From NCBI RefSeq assembly GCF_000153765.1, contig NZ_DS022295.1, forward strand, positions 690,887-754,886: a DNA stretch of 64,000 bases, given 5' to 3'. Source of the DNA: Mariprofundus ferrooxydans PV-1. Its GTDB lineage: Bacteria > Pseudomonadota > Zetaproteobacteria > Mariprofundales > Mariprofundaceae. Shown one piece after another: positions 9,104 through 19,093 of the stretch (positions are counted from its first letter, which is position 1; the number at the start of each line of letters is the position of its first letter). Made by a program: the position numbers and the translations under genes. The notes below the pieces were generated by a model. It saw nothing but the letters and a program-made list of their open reading frames with translations. It did not search any database and was not told the origin of the DNA.

Positions 9104-12100
9104 ACGCTTGTTTCTCCCTTGGCCCGAAGGCGTTGTTCCGCACGGCCTTCAATCCAGCCGTAGAGCATCGGCAGCAGTAGCAGTGTCAGCAGGGTCGATG
9201 TTACCAGCCCGCCGATCACAACCACAGCAAGCGGCTTCTGTAACTCGGAACCTGCACCGGTTGATGTCAGCAGCGGCAGCAAACCGAGGCTGGCAATCAT
9301 GGCCGTCATCAAGACAGGGCGCAGCCGGCGTTCCGCGCCTTTACGCACGCTTTCTAACACGCTGTTACCCGCTTCGCGCAGTTGATTAAAATAGCTGACC
9401 ATCACCACGCCATTAAGAACAGCCACGCCGAACAGTGTGATGAATCCGACCGATGCCGGAACCGACATATACAAGCCGGAGATATAGAGACTGATGATAC
9501 CGCCGATCATGGCAAACGGGATGTTAAGCAGGATTACCGCCGCCTGTCGCACTGATCGGAAGGTTGAGAAGAGCATCAGGAAGATCAGTACGATGGAGAG
9601 CGGGATTACCATTGCCAGACGGGCCGCAGCGTGCTGCTGGTTCTCAAACTGCCCGCCGAAGGTGACATAATAACCCTGCGGAAGTTTGATATCCCTGGCC
9701 ATCGCTGCTTTGACCTCTTCGACAAAGCCGACAATATCACGTCCCTTGACGTTGGCCTGAATCACGACCTGGCGACGAGCTGATTCGCGGGTGATCTCCA
9801 CCGGGCCCTGGGTCTTGTGGATGTCAGCCAGTAGCCGCAGCGGTACCTTGGTCCGGCTCGGCGTCTGGATCAGCAGGTTACCGAGCGCTTCGGGAGAGTT
9901 GCGCACATCTTCCGGCAAACGCAGTAACACGCCGGTGCGACGATTGTTCTCGATCACGGTCGTCACCACACGCCCGGCCACACCCTCTTCAATCACACGG
10001 TTAATATCCTGAACATTGATGCCGTAACGGGCAATCTCACTACTTTTGATATCGATCTGCAGGTAGTTCTGCCCGGTCAGCCGTCCGCGGAAGATGCCTT
10101 CGGCCCCCTTAATTGTGCCAAGCAGCTTCACAATCTCGTCGGAGAGCGAGTCGAGCTTGTGCAGATCATCGCCATAGAGCTTGATCGCCATGGCAGCACG
10201 CACACCGGTCAGCATCTCGGAAACACGCATATCGATCGGCTGCGTAAAGGCATAATCGATACCCTTGAACTCAGAGAGCTTCTCAGCCAGTGCTTTTTTA
10301 AACTCGGGAAGCGTACGCGTCCATTCGGAGCGCGGGCGGGTCTGAAGGAAGTTATCCGTCTGATACAAACCCATAGGGTCCATTCTCAACTCATCCGCAC
10401 CGGTGCGGGAGACCACACCGGTCACCTCCGGCAGGGACATCATGGCCTTCTGAATTTTCTTATCCATCTCCAATGAGTCGCTCAGCGATATATCCGAAGC
10501 CTTCTCAAGTGTGACCACGGTTGTACCCTCATCCATCGTCGGCATAAACTCCTTGCCGATCTGCGGAAACAGCCAGCCGGCCGCCCCCAGTGCCGACAGC
10601 GCCAGAAACAGGGCAATCCAACGATGATTCAGTACACCCTCCATCATCGGCAGATAGAGGCGTTTGAGCAGCCTGATCAGCAAGCCGTCTTCTTCATGCC
10701 CTTCCCCCTCTTTGCCGCCATGGGAACGCATAATGATGCTGGCCAGTACGGGAATCACCGTCATCGACAACAATAGAGAGCCGATCAGTGCAAAGGCAAT
10801 GGTGATGGCCAGTGGCTTGAACATCTTGCCTTCAAGGCCGGTAAGGCTGAAAAGCGGTAGAAATACGACAACAATAATCAATATACCGGCAAGCACCGGT
10901 GTCGCCACCTCAAGCGTGGCCCGATACGTGATATGAAGACGATCTGCCCTGGGACCTGCCTGCGACAAACGGGTATGAATATTTTCCACAACGACCACTG
11001 CCGCATCAACCAGAATACCGATGGCAATCGCCAGGCCGCCAAGTGTCATCAGATTCGCGCTGATGCCGAAGAGTCGCATCATGACAAAGGTAAAGAGCAC
11101 CGATAGCGGCAGAATCAGTGCGACCGTCAGGGCGCTGCGCAGGTTGCCCAACATGATAAGCAACACCACCAACACCAGCACCACGGCTTCACCGAGGGCT
11201 TTCTGCACTGTCCATACAGCTTCGTTAACCAGCGTACTCCGGTCATAAAACGGCACAATCGTCACACCCGGTGGAAGCGTGTGCTGCAGCGATGCCAGTG
11301 CGCTTTTGATCCCTTCCACAGCCGTTCGGCTGTTGGCACCGCGGCGCAGCAGGGCCAGTCCGGTTACAACCTCGCCTTCACCATCAGCACTCACCGCACC
11401 GTAGCGTGTCAGCGAACCAATCTTCACACTTGCCACATCGCGGATATGGACGGGCCGGCCATTGCGCAGTGCCAGCGTAATATTCCCGATATCCTCTGCA
11501 TTATTGAGTTTGCCGATACTGCGTATCAGAAAGTTGCTGGCATCCATCGTTACCCGGTCACCGCCGGAGTTGCGGTTGTTGTTCATCAGAGCCGTTTTCA
11601 GGTCATCCAGAACCAGACCATATTCCGTCAACCTGGCCGGATCCGGCGTCACACGGAAGGAGCGCACCTCGCCGCCCAGTGAATTGATATCGGCAATGCC
11701 GGGCACTGCGCGCAAATACGGCCGGATCACCCAGTCCTGCAGACTTCTCAGCTCCCGGTTGCTGTAGTCTTTACCGACAATACGGTACATATAGATACTG
11801 CCAAGCGGGGTTGTAATCGGTGCAAGCCCGCCCTCCACACCGGCCGGCAGAGAACTCCACAGCTGGCTCAGACGTTCTGATACCTGCTGGCGAGCCCAGT
11901 AAATGTCCGTACCTTCGCTGAAGTCGAGAATGATACTTGAGAGCGCATACTTCGTCGTAGAACGCATCACCGTCTGCTTAGGCAGGCCTTGCATTTCCGT
12001 CTCTATGGGGAAGGTAATGCGCGACTCCACCTCTTCCGGCGCCATGCCCGGTGCCTTGACAATGATACGTACCTGCGGCGAAGAGACATCCGGGAAGGCA

Positions 12101-12210
12101 TCGATAGGCAGCGTCTGGAATGACCAGAGGCCTGCGCCTGCCAGAGCGAGCGCGGCAAGCAGGAGCATCACCCGCTGACTGAGAGAGAAACGAACAAGTG
12201 GTTCAATCAT
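9100..12210 (-). CDS. Heavy-metal efflux RND transporter (CusA/CzcA type)
   Basis: 1036 residues, the usual HME-RND length, with about twelve TM segments in two repeats and two large periplasmic loops. The first periplasmic loop begins DAFPDVSSPQVRIIVKAPG. The TM4 motif is AIAIGILVDAAVVVVEN: the second Asp and the Glu are kept, but the first Asp found in the CzcA-type DFG motif is absent. That makes it look more like CusA or the uncharacterised HME groups than a Co/Zn/Cd pump. Metal specificity cannot be decided. It overlaps the TolC-type gene upstream and the P-II-like gene downstream by four bases each. No membrane-fusion protein gene is present in the operon. Confidence 0.93.
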   Translation of the reverse strand: MIEPLVRFSLSQRVMLLLAALALAGAGLWSFQTLPIDAFPDVSSPQVRIIVKAPGMAPEEVESRITFPIETEMQGLPKQTVMRSTTKYALSSIILDFSEGTDIYWARQQVSERLSQLWSSLPAGVEGGLAPITTPLGSIYMYRIVGKDYSNRELRSLQDWVIRPYLRAVPGIADINSLGGEVRSFRVTPDPARLTEYGLVLDDLKTALMNNNRNSGGDRVTMDASNFLIRSIGKLNNAEDIGNITLALRNGRPVHIRDVASVKIGSLTRYGAVSADGEGEVVTGLALLRRGANSRTAVEGIKSALASLQHTLPPGVTIVPFYDRSTLVNEAVWTVQKALGEAVVLVLVVLLIMLGNLRSALTVALILPLSVLFTFVMMRLFGISANLMTLGGLAIAIGILVDAAVVVVENIHTRLSQAGPRADRLHITYRATLEVATPVLAGILIIVVVFLPLFSLTGLEGKMFKPLAITIAFALIGSLLLSMTVIPVLASIIMRSHGGKEGEGHEEDGLLIRLLKRLYLPMMEGVLNHRWIALFLALSALGAAGWLFPQIGKEFMPTMDEGTTVVTLEKASDISLSDSLEMDKKIQKAMMSLPEVTGVVSRTGADELRMDPMGLYQTDNFLQTRPRSEWTRTLPEFKKALAEKLSEFKGIDYAFTQPIDMRVSEMLTGVRAAMAIKLYGDDLHKLDSLSDEIVKLLGTIKGAEGIFRGRLTGQNYLQIDIKSSEIARYGINVQDINRVIEEGVAGRVVTTVIENNRRTGVLLRLPEDVRNSPEALGNLLIQTPSRTKVPLRLLADIHKTQGPVEITRESARRQVVIQANVKGRDIVGFVEEVKAAMARDIKLPQGYYVTFGGQFENQQHAAARLAMVIPLSIVLIFLMLFSTFRSVRQAAVILLNIPFAMIGGIISLYISGLYMSVPASVGFITLFGVAVLNGVVMVSYFNQLREAGNSVLESVRKGAERRLRPVLMTAMIASLGLLPLLTSTGAGSELQKPLAVVVIGGLVTSTLLTLLLLPMLYGWIEGRAEQRLRAKGETSV

Positions 12211-13517
12211 GGGTGCACTGCTCCTGTACCATTGGCGGCGAGCAGTGAGCGACCCAACACCTGTTTGATGTCGATCGCTTTCTGGTGACTGCGGAATATG
12301 ATGTCCAGATAACGGTTTCTGGCATTAAAATAGGTATTGTAGGCATCGATCAGCGCCAGACTGCTTGCAGCGCCGATGTCATAGTTTCTTTCCGTAGCCC
12401 GCAGCAGATTTTTAGCCGGCTGCAGCACCGCCTGTTTGAAGTGCCCTGCCTGAGCCAGCAGGTGCTGCAGTTGGATGTGACTCTGGCGCAGACGAGCGAT
12501 CAGCTCGCGCTTTGCCACATCGAATCGTGATTCGGCACGCATCACCTCAGCCTGAGCCTTTTCGATGTTACCGTGGTTTTGGTCCCACAGCGGTAAGCTT
12601 ACTGTCAGCATCACACCGTTATAGGAAAACTCCTGATTATTAAGATTCACGTTCTTTTCGCGGATCAACGTCAGTTCAGGGTCGTCAAAGCGGCGTGCAT
12701 GCTGCAGGTCGACACCGGCCTCTGCCTGCAGAACACGGTGATGCAGGCGACGCAGCAGCACGGCGTCCGAATCAAGCTGCTGCTCAAGCGTCGACAGTGC
12801 GGCGGGAGCCACAGCCGGACGCATGGTCGGAAGCGTGACGGGAGCATCAGCAGGCAAGGCGAGATAGTTGCGAAACATCTCCAGAGATTCCTGATAGTTA
12901 TTGCGTGCTGCAGCCGTATCCTGGTCAGCAGCAGCATGCAACAGCTGCAGTCGGGAGCGATCAAGCGGGTCAACATAACGGACGATGCCGGATGGATCTG
13001 ACTTGTGGCGTGAACGAACGCGTTTGTGCGTGAACTTCAAGCGTTGCTCCGCCAGCTCCAACTTTTCATGGTCGAGCTGAAGCGACAGAAACAGTCGCGC
13101 CACCCTGTTCTCAATGTCGAGACGGGTCTGGGTAACATCGGCTCTGGCAGCAAGCACGCCCTCCTCTGCAACCTTCTGTTGAGGCTTGAGGCGCCAGAGC
13201 GGGATCGGCTGCGATACGGTAAGCTGATCCACCGTATAGCCGCTACGCATCTGCTGCTGTCGGATATTGTTTTCAACACGCAAGCTGATACGCGGATTCG
13301 GCCATTCACCGGCCCGCTTCAGCTCACCTTCGCCGGCCCTGATTCCGGCCTGAGCACTCTTAAGCTCGGGGGCAATGGCAATGCCGCGCTCAATACTGCG
13401 CTGCAACGTCCACGGTTCAGGTGAGAGAGGTGCTGCAACAGCCGAATATGACGAAATAAAGCCGGTTGCCATGCCAGTCAGGCATAAAAACCGGGCCACC
13501 CTTCGTATGCTTGTCAT
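12207..13517 (-). CDS. TolC-family outer-membrane efflux protein (CzcC-like)
   Basis: 436 residues. An N-terminal signal sequence (FLCLTGMATGFISSYSAVAA) is followed by two outer-membrane efflux repeats, each a long helical hairpin with short beta segments (NPRISLRVEN in the first, DPELTLIREKNVNLNNQEF in the second). The SLPLWDQNHGNIEKA motif is typical of CzcC/CusC-type channels. It is the first gene of the leftward operon and should form the outer-membrane exit duct of the RND pump. Confidence 0.9.
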   Translation of the reverse strand: MTSIRRVARFLCLTGMATGFISSYSAVAAPLSPEPWTLQRSIERGIAIAPELKSAQAGIRAGEGELKRAGEWPNPRISLRVENNIRQQQMRSGYTVDQLTVSQPIPLWRLKPQQKVAEEGVLAARADVTQTRLDIENRVARLFLSLQLDHEKLELAEQRLKFTHKRVRSRHKSDPSGIVRYVDPLDRSRLQLLHAAADQDTAAARNNYQESLEMFRNYLALPADAPVTLPTMRPAVAPAALSTLEQQLDSDAVLLRRLHHRVLQAEAGVDLQHARRFDDPELTLIREKNVNLNNQEFSYNGVMLTVSLPLWDQNHGNIEKAQAEVMRAESRFDVAKRELIARLRQSHIQLQHLLAQAGHFKQAVLQPAKNLLRATERNYDIGAASSLALIDAYNTYFNARNRYLDIIFRSHQKAIDIKQVLGRSLLAANGTGAVHP

Positions 13518-13738
13518 TAAAAATGCTCCGTTGTGTGCAAGAATTAGTACCTGTGTCAGTCCGGATCACAGGCGGTGTCTGTAATATCTCTTAACCGATC
13601 TGGGGTATTATGCCGCAACGATAACGGCCCAACCTGAAACAGGCCTGAACAGTGCCGGGGGGCTTCTTCTGCAATCGAAACAACCAGATAGGGAAACTGC
13701 ATGGTGTGACGTATGATAGCGCATGAATGCCCCGGTGA

Positions 13739-14686
13739 CTAACCCAGCAGAGCGCTCCAGTTATCCGGCCAGGGGGCTTTGCATTCGAGAGACTTTCCGC
13801 TAACAGGATGTGTAAAACGTAAACGCCAGGCGTGCAGCATCAATCCTTTGCCGCCAAGCGATTTATAAGCCGCAAGCTGGGCCTTTTCGCCATATTTACC
13901 GTCACCGAGAATCGGATGTCCTTCATGCTGCAACTGCACCCGCAACTGGTGCGTGCGACCGCTGTGCGGGTTCAATGCCACCATGGCATAGGGAAAGCCA
14001 TGTCGCTCGTACTCGATCATCACCTGATAATCGGTAACCGACGCCTTGCCCTCTTCGCTATCCACCACCATGCGTTCGCCACCGCGCACGACACCTTTTG
14101 CCAGGTTTGAACTCATGCGGCCGGCATGGGCGTAAGGGTGACCTGCAATCAGGGCGAAATAGGTTTTCTGCATATCCCGTTCACGAAACGATTCGGTCAG
14201 CCGCCTTAATGCATCCAGGTGTTTGGCCATGAGCAGAACGCCGGATGTATCCCGATCCAACCGGTGTGCCAGACGCAAGTCATCCAGCCCGCGGCTCTGC
14301 TTCAATGCCTCGATCAGACCGGCTTCGTGTCCGCTGCCGCCGTGCACGACCATGCCGGCAGGCTTATTCACCACCAACAGTGAATCATCCTCATAGAGCA
14401 CAGGGATTGAAGCCATTTTACCAAGCAGAGATGCCGACACCGGCGCCCGCTCCATTGTGTCCGGCTCACGTAAGCTGACCGGCAGAAACACCTGATCACC
14501 GGCTGCAACATGCGTTTCCGGCTTGCAGCGCTTCTTGTTTAAACGCACATTACCCTTGCGAATCAACCTCAGGATCAACGCACGATGGCCTGCTCCCAGG
14601 TGGCGACTCAACACCCGATCCAGGCGACTACCATCCTCATCCGCACCTATGGTCAAAACCCCGTTTTCTGCAACACTGCTTGCCAA
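13739..14686 (-). CDS. rluC: 23S rRNA pseudouridine synthase, RluC-like
   Basis: 315 residues. An N-terminal S4 RNA-binding domain (about 18-75, LDRVLSRHLG...IRKGNVRLNKKR) is followed by the RluA-type catalytic domain with HRLDRDTSGVLLMAK, whose second Asp is the nucleophile, and PHSGRTHQLRVQL. Assigned as RluC rather than RluD because it diverges from rne, as in E. coli, while an RluD-like gene lies downstream of rne here. RluC modifies U955, U2504 and U2580 of E. coli 23S rRNA. Confidence 0.85.
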   Translation of the reverse strand: MASSVAENGVLTIGADEDGSRLDRVLSRHLGAGHRALILRLIRKGNVRLNKKRCKPETHVAAGDQVFLPVSLREPDTMERAPVSASLLGKMASIPVLYEDDSLLVVNKPAGMVVHGGSGHEAGLIEALKQSRGLDDLRLAHRLDRDTSGVLLMAKHLDALRRLTESFRERDMQKTYFALIAGHPYAHAGRMSSNLAKGVVRGGERMVVDSEEGKASVTDYQVMIEYERHGFPYAMVALNPHSGRTHQLRVQLQHEGHPILGDGKYGEKAQLAAYKSLGGKGLMLHAWRLRFTHPVSGKSLECKAPWPDNWSALLG

Positions 14687-15154
14687 ACCGCTCTCCTTAT
14701 CTGTAGGTTTATCCGCTTGCGCAGCAAGCTCCGTTTTTGTTGCACGATATCGTGATGCGCGTGCGCATCGTCAGGCTTAACAACTAGAGCAGTGGAATCT
14801 AGAGACTTTTGCCGGGAAGCCCAGCCTTCGAATATTCACCTCGGGCTTGGTTACTGCCCTCCCCGGCCCGTTACCTGATGATGCCCCCTATCGATGATGT
14901 GCTGCAAACGTAGAGCCTGCGCTAATTAAACTGCGTTTGAATGACTTGTGGTTGGAGCCTGTTATTAATAAACAGAGCCCGACATAACAAATAGCTATGT
15001 GCGTCTGCTACGCGCCAACCGGATGTGACACCGGTGTGCATCTGCAGCTACGTCCTTGATAGTGCGGCCTGTAAACACAACGGGCTCGTGTGCACTATCC
15101 GGCAAGCACCATAGTGCCTGTAACAAGCCCCTCAAGCGCCAAAAGGAATCAGGC
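14687..15154. other. rluC-rne divergent intergenic region and rne leader
   Basis: 468 bp without a gene. It should hold diverging promoters and a long 5' leader of rne. Near the rne start there are stable-looking inverted repeats, listed separately. In E. coli the long rne leader mediates autoregulation by RNase E cleavage; a similar role here is inference. Confidence 0.6.
15022..15099 (+). promoter_or_regulatory. Candidate structured leader of rne
   Basis: Two consecutive hairpins. One is GATG-tg-ACACC / GGTGT-g-CATC (15022-15042). The other has an 8-bp perfect stem, GATAGTGC (15058-15065) with GCACTATC (15092-15099), enclosing a smaller ACAC/GTGT pairing. A partial repeat of the second hairpin's left arm (ATAGTGC then CTGTAACA) lies at about 15111-15124. 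Position just upstream of the GTG suggests feedback control of RNase E synthesis. Confidence 0.45.
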
Positions 15155-17356
15155 GTGACAACAATAAAACGCATGCTGATCAATGCATCCCACGATGAAG
15201 AGTCGCGTGTTGCCATTGCAGAAGATGGCTACTTACACGAACTCGATATTGAGTCAGCACAGAAAACACTTACCAAAAGCAACATCTATAAGGGCAAGGT
15301 CACCAAGGTTGAAGCAAGCCTTCAGGCAGCCTTTGTCGAATACGGTGCTGCGCGCCAGGGCTTTTTATCCCTGAGCGAAATCCATCCGGACTACTGGAAG
15401 GACGGCGTCGACAAATCGACCAATCCCCGCAACATATCCATTCAGGATGTACTGGCACCCAAGCAGGAGCTGCTGGTGCAGGTGGTCAAGGAAGAGCGCG
15501 GCAACAAGGGCGCAGCTCTGACCACCCAGATTTCGCTGGCCGGTCGCTATCTGGTACTCAGCCCGAATACCACCCGCGGCGGCATCTCCCGCAAGCTCTC
15601 GGATGAAGAACGCCGCTCGATGAAGGAGATCCTCTCCCAGCTGGATGTGCCGGAGAACATGGGACTGATCATCCGTACTGCCGGCAAGGATCAGACACTC
15701 GAAGCCCTGCAACGGGATTATCAGTACCTGCGTCGTCTGTGGGATGAAATCCGCATCAAGAGTGAAACAACGCCCCCGCCTGCCCTGATTTATCTGGAAG
15801 GTGATCTGGCCACACGCGCTATCCGCGATCACTTCTCTGATGATGTCGATGAAATCTGGGTCGATAATCATGAGATATACACCCACACCAAGGCCTTCGT
15901 GCATGCTGTACTGCCCGGCAAAGAGAAGCTGGTCAAACTCTACCGGGGCAAAATACCGCTATTCCGCAAATACGGCATTGAGTCCCAGTGTGAAGAGATG
16001 CATGAACGTGAAATCCGTCTGCGCACCGGCGGCTCGATTGTGCTGGACCCGACCGAAGCCCTGACCTCCATCGACGTCAACTCAGCCCGTGCCACCAAGG
16101 GCAAGCATATTGATGATACGGCTCTGGCCATCAATCTGGAGGCAGCCGAAGAGATTGCACGCCAGTTGCGCATCCGCGATATCGGCGGCCTGATTGTTAT
16201 CGACTTTATTGATATGGCCAGCCGCAAGCACGGTCAGCAGGTTGAAGATATGCTGCGCAAGGCCTGCAAAGGCGATAAAGCCCGTATCCAGTTTGCCCGT
16301 ATATCCCGTTTCGGCCTGCTCGAGATGTCACGTCAGCGTCTTCACCCCTCCGTGCGCGAATCCACAACAGAGCCTTGTCCCCGCTGCCAGGGACGCGGTT
16401 TTATCCGCACTGTCGATTCGATGGCGCTTCAGATGCTGACACGCATGGAAGACTGGGCCGAGGCCGGCAAAAAGCCGACACTGGTTGTGCAGGTACCATC
16501 CGACACCGGCGAATATCTGATGAACAACAAGCGCGACAACATTGCCCGCATCGAAGAGACCTACGAGATCCAGATTACGCTACAGATCCGCCCTGACCTT
16601 GATATTCCCCACTATCGCATTGAGCGCCAGTGGACAGAGAATAATCAGCAACGCGTTGAGGTACTGGAAGATACGAACAAGCGTGTTAAACCACCGCGCC
16701 CAAACCGCAAACTCAAACCCATGAAACCGGTCGTTGGCATTCCTACACCACCGCCGGAGCTGGCTGAAAAGGCTGAGGAAAAGAAGAAAGGACCACTGAC
16801 CACCCTGATTGCCATGCTGACCGGTCAGAGCCGCAAGGAAAAACTGCAGAAAGAAGCTGAAGAGAAAGCACAGGCTGAACGCGAAGCACAGCGGCAGAGT
16901 GAGCGCTCCAGAAACTCACGTGCACGCGGCGAGAAGAAAAGCCGTCGCAAACCTGCCGCAGCCAAAACATCTGCCCCGGAAAACGTGGCTGAAGAGAAAC
17001 AGAAAACAGACAGCAACAACCCCAATAGCGAGAAGAACACTCCGAAAAAGCCGCGTCGCCCGCGCAAACCCCGCGCGCCGAAGCCGGAAGGTGAAGCAAC
17101 TGTAAATTCAGCAACCGAGCAACAGTCGGCCGAGGGCACTACGGATGCGCCAAAGCCAAAACGCAGGCGCAGACGCAGACCAAGACGTCCTGCCGGCAAT
17201 GGTGAGGCGAATAACAATTCCGGACAGGAAAATTCAGCATCAACAGGTAATGGCGGCACATCCGAACCGGCCGCAGACAAACCTGCTGCCAGCCGGGCTC
17301 CCGAGTCCGCTACTACTGTGCAGGCCGCCCCCCCATCTACACCGCAAGGGGAGTGA
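15155..17356 (+). CDS. rne: Ribonuclease E
   Basis: 733 residues from a GTG start with AAGGA upstream, giving the typical N-terminus TTIKRMLINASHDEESRVA. The S1 RNA-binding domain occupies about 35-125. The Mg-binding catalytic Asp residues lie in TSIDVNSARATKGKH and GGLIVIDFIDM. The Zn-link CPRC (Cys408, Cys411) mediates subunit dimerisation. After about residue 500 the chain becomes a disordered tail rich in Arg, Lys, Pro and Glu (RRRRRRPRRP), suited to RNA binding and degradosome scaffolding; this supports RNase E over RNase G. The stop overlaps the GTG of the next gene. It acts in mRNA decay and in rRNA and tRNA processing. Confidence 0.95.
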   Translation: MTTIKRMLINASHDEESRVAIAEDGYLHELDIESAQKTLTKSNIYKGKVTKVEASLQAAFVEYGAARQGFLSLSEIHPDYWKDGVDKSTNPRNISIQDVLAPKQELLVQVVKEERGNKGAALTTQISLAGRYLVLSPNTTRGGISRKLSDEERRSMKEILSQLDVPENMGLIIRTAGKDQTLEALQRDYQYLRRLWDEIRIKSETTPPPALIYLEGDLATRAIRDHFSDDVDEIWVDNHEIYTHTKAFVHAVLPGKEKLVKLYRGKIPLFRKYGIESQCEEMHEREIRLRTGGSIVLDPTEALTSIDVNSARATKGKHIDDTALAINLEAAEEIARQLRIRDIGGLIVIDFIDMASRKHGQQVEDMLRKACKGDKARIQFARISRFGLLEMSRQRLHPSVRESTTEPCPRCQGRGFIRTVDSMALQMLTRMEDWAEAGKKPTLVVQVPSDTGEYLMNNKRDNIARIEETYEIQITLQIRPDLDIPHYRIERQWTENNQQRVEVLEDTNKRVKPPRPNRKLKPMKPVVGIPTPPPELAEKAEEKKKGPLTTLIAMLTGQSRKEKLQKEAEEKAQAEREAQRQSERSRNSRARGEKKSRRKPAAAKTSAPENVAEEKQKTDSNNPNSEKNTPKKPRRPRKPRAPKPEGEATVNSATEQQSAEGTTDAPKPKRRRRRRPRRPAGNGEANNNSGQENSASTGNGGTSEPAADKPAASRAPESATTVQAAPPSTPQGE

Positions 17357-18330
17357 ACGACTTGCAGGATGATGATGACTCGCTGAGCATCACAGTCAGC
17401 ACTGAAGCCTCAGGCAAGCGTCTGGATGCCGTACTGGCTGCTGCATGCGAACTCAGTCGCAGCCGCATACAGACGCTGCTACGCGAGGGACATGTACGCA
17501 CTGCCGGCGGCAGCGTTATCAGTCAGGCTTCAGCCAGGGTATGGGAGGGTGAGCGCTATCTGCTGACCCTGCCACCGGTAAAACCACTGATTCTCGAGCC
17601 TGAAGATCTGCCGCTGGATATCCTGTTTGAAGACGAGCATCTGATTGTTCTGAACAAGCCGGCCGGCATCGTCGTTCACCCGTCACATGGCCACGATCAC
17701 GGCACACTGGTGCATGCGCTGCTGCACCACTGTAAAACACTGCCCGGCATCAACGGCGTTGAGAGACCCGGCATCGTCCACCGCCTCGACAAGGACACAT
17801 CCGGCTCTCTTGTCATAGCCAAATCCGAGGTCGTACACCAGCGCCTCTCCGAGATGTTTGCCGAGCACAACCTGAACCGGCAGTACATTGCCTGGTGTCG
17901 GGGCGTACCCTCATGGCGCGTCAAATGCATTGAACTGCCTATTGGCCGTCATCCTCACCAGCGCCAGAAAATGGCTGTCACCGATAGCGGCAGGGAATCA
18001 ATTACCGATGCCGCTGTTGAGCATATCTTTGGGCCATTCAGCCAGATGCGGCTGACGCTACATACCGGTCGCACCCATCAGATCCGCGTCCATATGGCAC
18101 ATGAAAATCTGCCTGTACTGGGCGATCCGGTATATGCACGCAGTTATCATCCGGGCAGGGAAATTCCCGAGCCGGCAAGACACGCCATTGCCACACTGTC
18201 CCGACAGGCGCTGCATGCCGAACTATTGGAGTTTGATCACCCGATCAGCGGCGAGCCGATGAGCTTTCGCGCCCCGCTGCCCGAAGACCTCACCATATTG
18301 CACGATGCCCTGACCAAGAGTTATGGCTGA
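17353..18330 (+). CDS. rluD: 23S rRNA pseudouridine synthase, RluD-like
   Basis: 325 residues from a GTG that overlaps the rne stop. An S4 domain (RLDAVLAAACELSRSRIQTL, about 20-80) precedes the catalytic domain with HRLDKDTSGSLVIAK and HTGRTHQIRVHMA. Its partner pgeF follows with an 8-base overlap, as rluD-yfiH does in E. coli, and bamD is next; this context supports RluD (helix 69 uridines 1911, 1915 and 1917). It is one of two RluA-family enzymes in the window. Confidence 0.9.
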   Translation: MNDLQDDDDSLSITVSTEASGKRLDAVLAAACELSRSRIQTLLREGHVRTAGGSVISQASARVWEGERYLLTLPPVKPLILEPEDLPLDILFEDEHLIVLNKPAGIVVHPSHGHDHGTLVHALLHHCKTLPGINGVERPGIVHRLDKDTSGSLVIAKSEVVHQRLSEMFAEHNLNRQYIAWCRGVPSWRVKCIELPIGRHPHQRQKMAVTDSGRESITDAAVEHIFGPFSQMRLTLHTGRTHQIRVHMAHENLPVLGDPVYARSYHPGREIPEPARHAIATLSRQALHAELLEFDHPISGEPMSFRAPLPEDLTILHDALTKSYG

Positions 18331-19084
18331 CTGCGACATTCTTGTATCGCAGTTACTCGCAGCGCATGGCATTGATGGTTACTTCACCACCCGTCGCGGC
18401 GGCGTAAGTCCTCCACCCTATGACTCCCTGAATTTCGGAGCAGATGCGGATGACACTCCGGAACACATCGCCATCAATATCGAACGACTGCTCACCTGCA
18501 CAGGCCTGAGCAACCCGCCCCACCAAAGCAGGCAAATCCACCAGTGCGGGCACCTGTGGTGTTCCGGTCGCGGCGGCATGCATGATACTAATGCTGACAT
18601 CCTGCTCAGCCGGAGTCGCGAAGCAGCCGTTGCAGTACGTACCGCTGATTGTCTGCCCGTGCTGCTGGCCGACCCCATCTCCGGGATCATCGCCGCCGTT
18701 CATGCCGGCTGGCGAGGCACCGCCGCGGGTGTTGTCACAGCCGCCATAGATGAGATGATCAGCAACGGCGCCAACAGCGAGCATATTATCGCATCCCTCG
18801 GCCCCTGTATCGGGCCGTGCTGCTTTGAGATCGGTGAAGAGGCAGCCATAGCATTGGGTAACAGCACAGCCGGTGCCGACCATCTCATTCAGACCGATCC
18901 CCTGCATGCTGATCTTGCCGGTATCAATCAGCTGCAACTGATAAACCGCGGCATCGACGCAACCCATATTGAGAGACACAATCTGTGTACTCTCTGCAAT
19001 CCGGAGCGTTTTTTCTCCTATCGGCGAGACGGACGCCGCTCCGGCCGACAACTGGCCGTTGTCGCCATTCCATCGGCAACGTAA
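18323..19084 (+). CDS. pgeF: Peptidoglycan editing factor / polyphenol oxidase family (YfiH)
   Basis: 253 residues. Conserved YfiH signatures: TTRRGGVSPPPYDSLNFG near the N-terminus, ADCLPVLLADP, the metal-ligand segment HAGWRGTAAG, and GPCIGPCCFEIG. The family was annotated as a multicopper laccase or purine nucleoside phosphorylase; E. coli YfiH corrects peptidoglycan precursors that wrongly carry L-serine. It overlaps rluD and sits 9 bases before bamD. Confidence 0.93.
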   Translation: MADCDILVSQLLAAHGIDGYFTTRRGGVSPPPYDSLNFGADADDTPEHIAINIERLLTCTGLSNPPHQSRQIHQCGHLWCSGRGGMHDTNADILLSRSREAAVAVRTADCLPVLLADPISGIIAAVHAGWRGTAAGVVTAAIDEMISNGANSEHIIASLGPCIGPCCFEIGEEAAIALGNSTAGADHLIQTDPLHADLAGINQLQLINRGIDATHIERHNLCTLCNPERFFSYRRDGRRSGRQLAVVAIPSAT

Positions 19085-19093
19085 GCTTCGCCC

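Noticed and set aside
15365-15904. Long minus-strand frame within rne
   Set aside because: It is an antisense shadow of a highly conserved coding region. The same applies to the other long frames opposite czcA-type, fadE, addA and addB genes.
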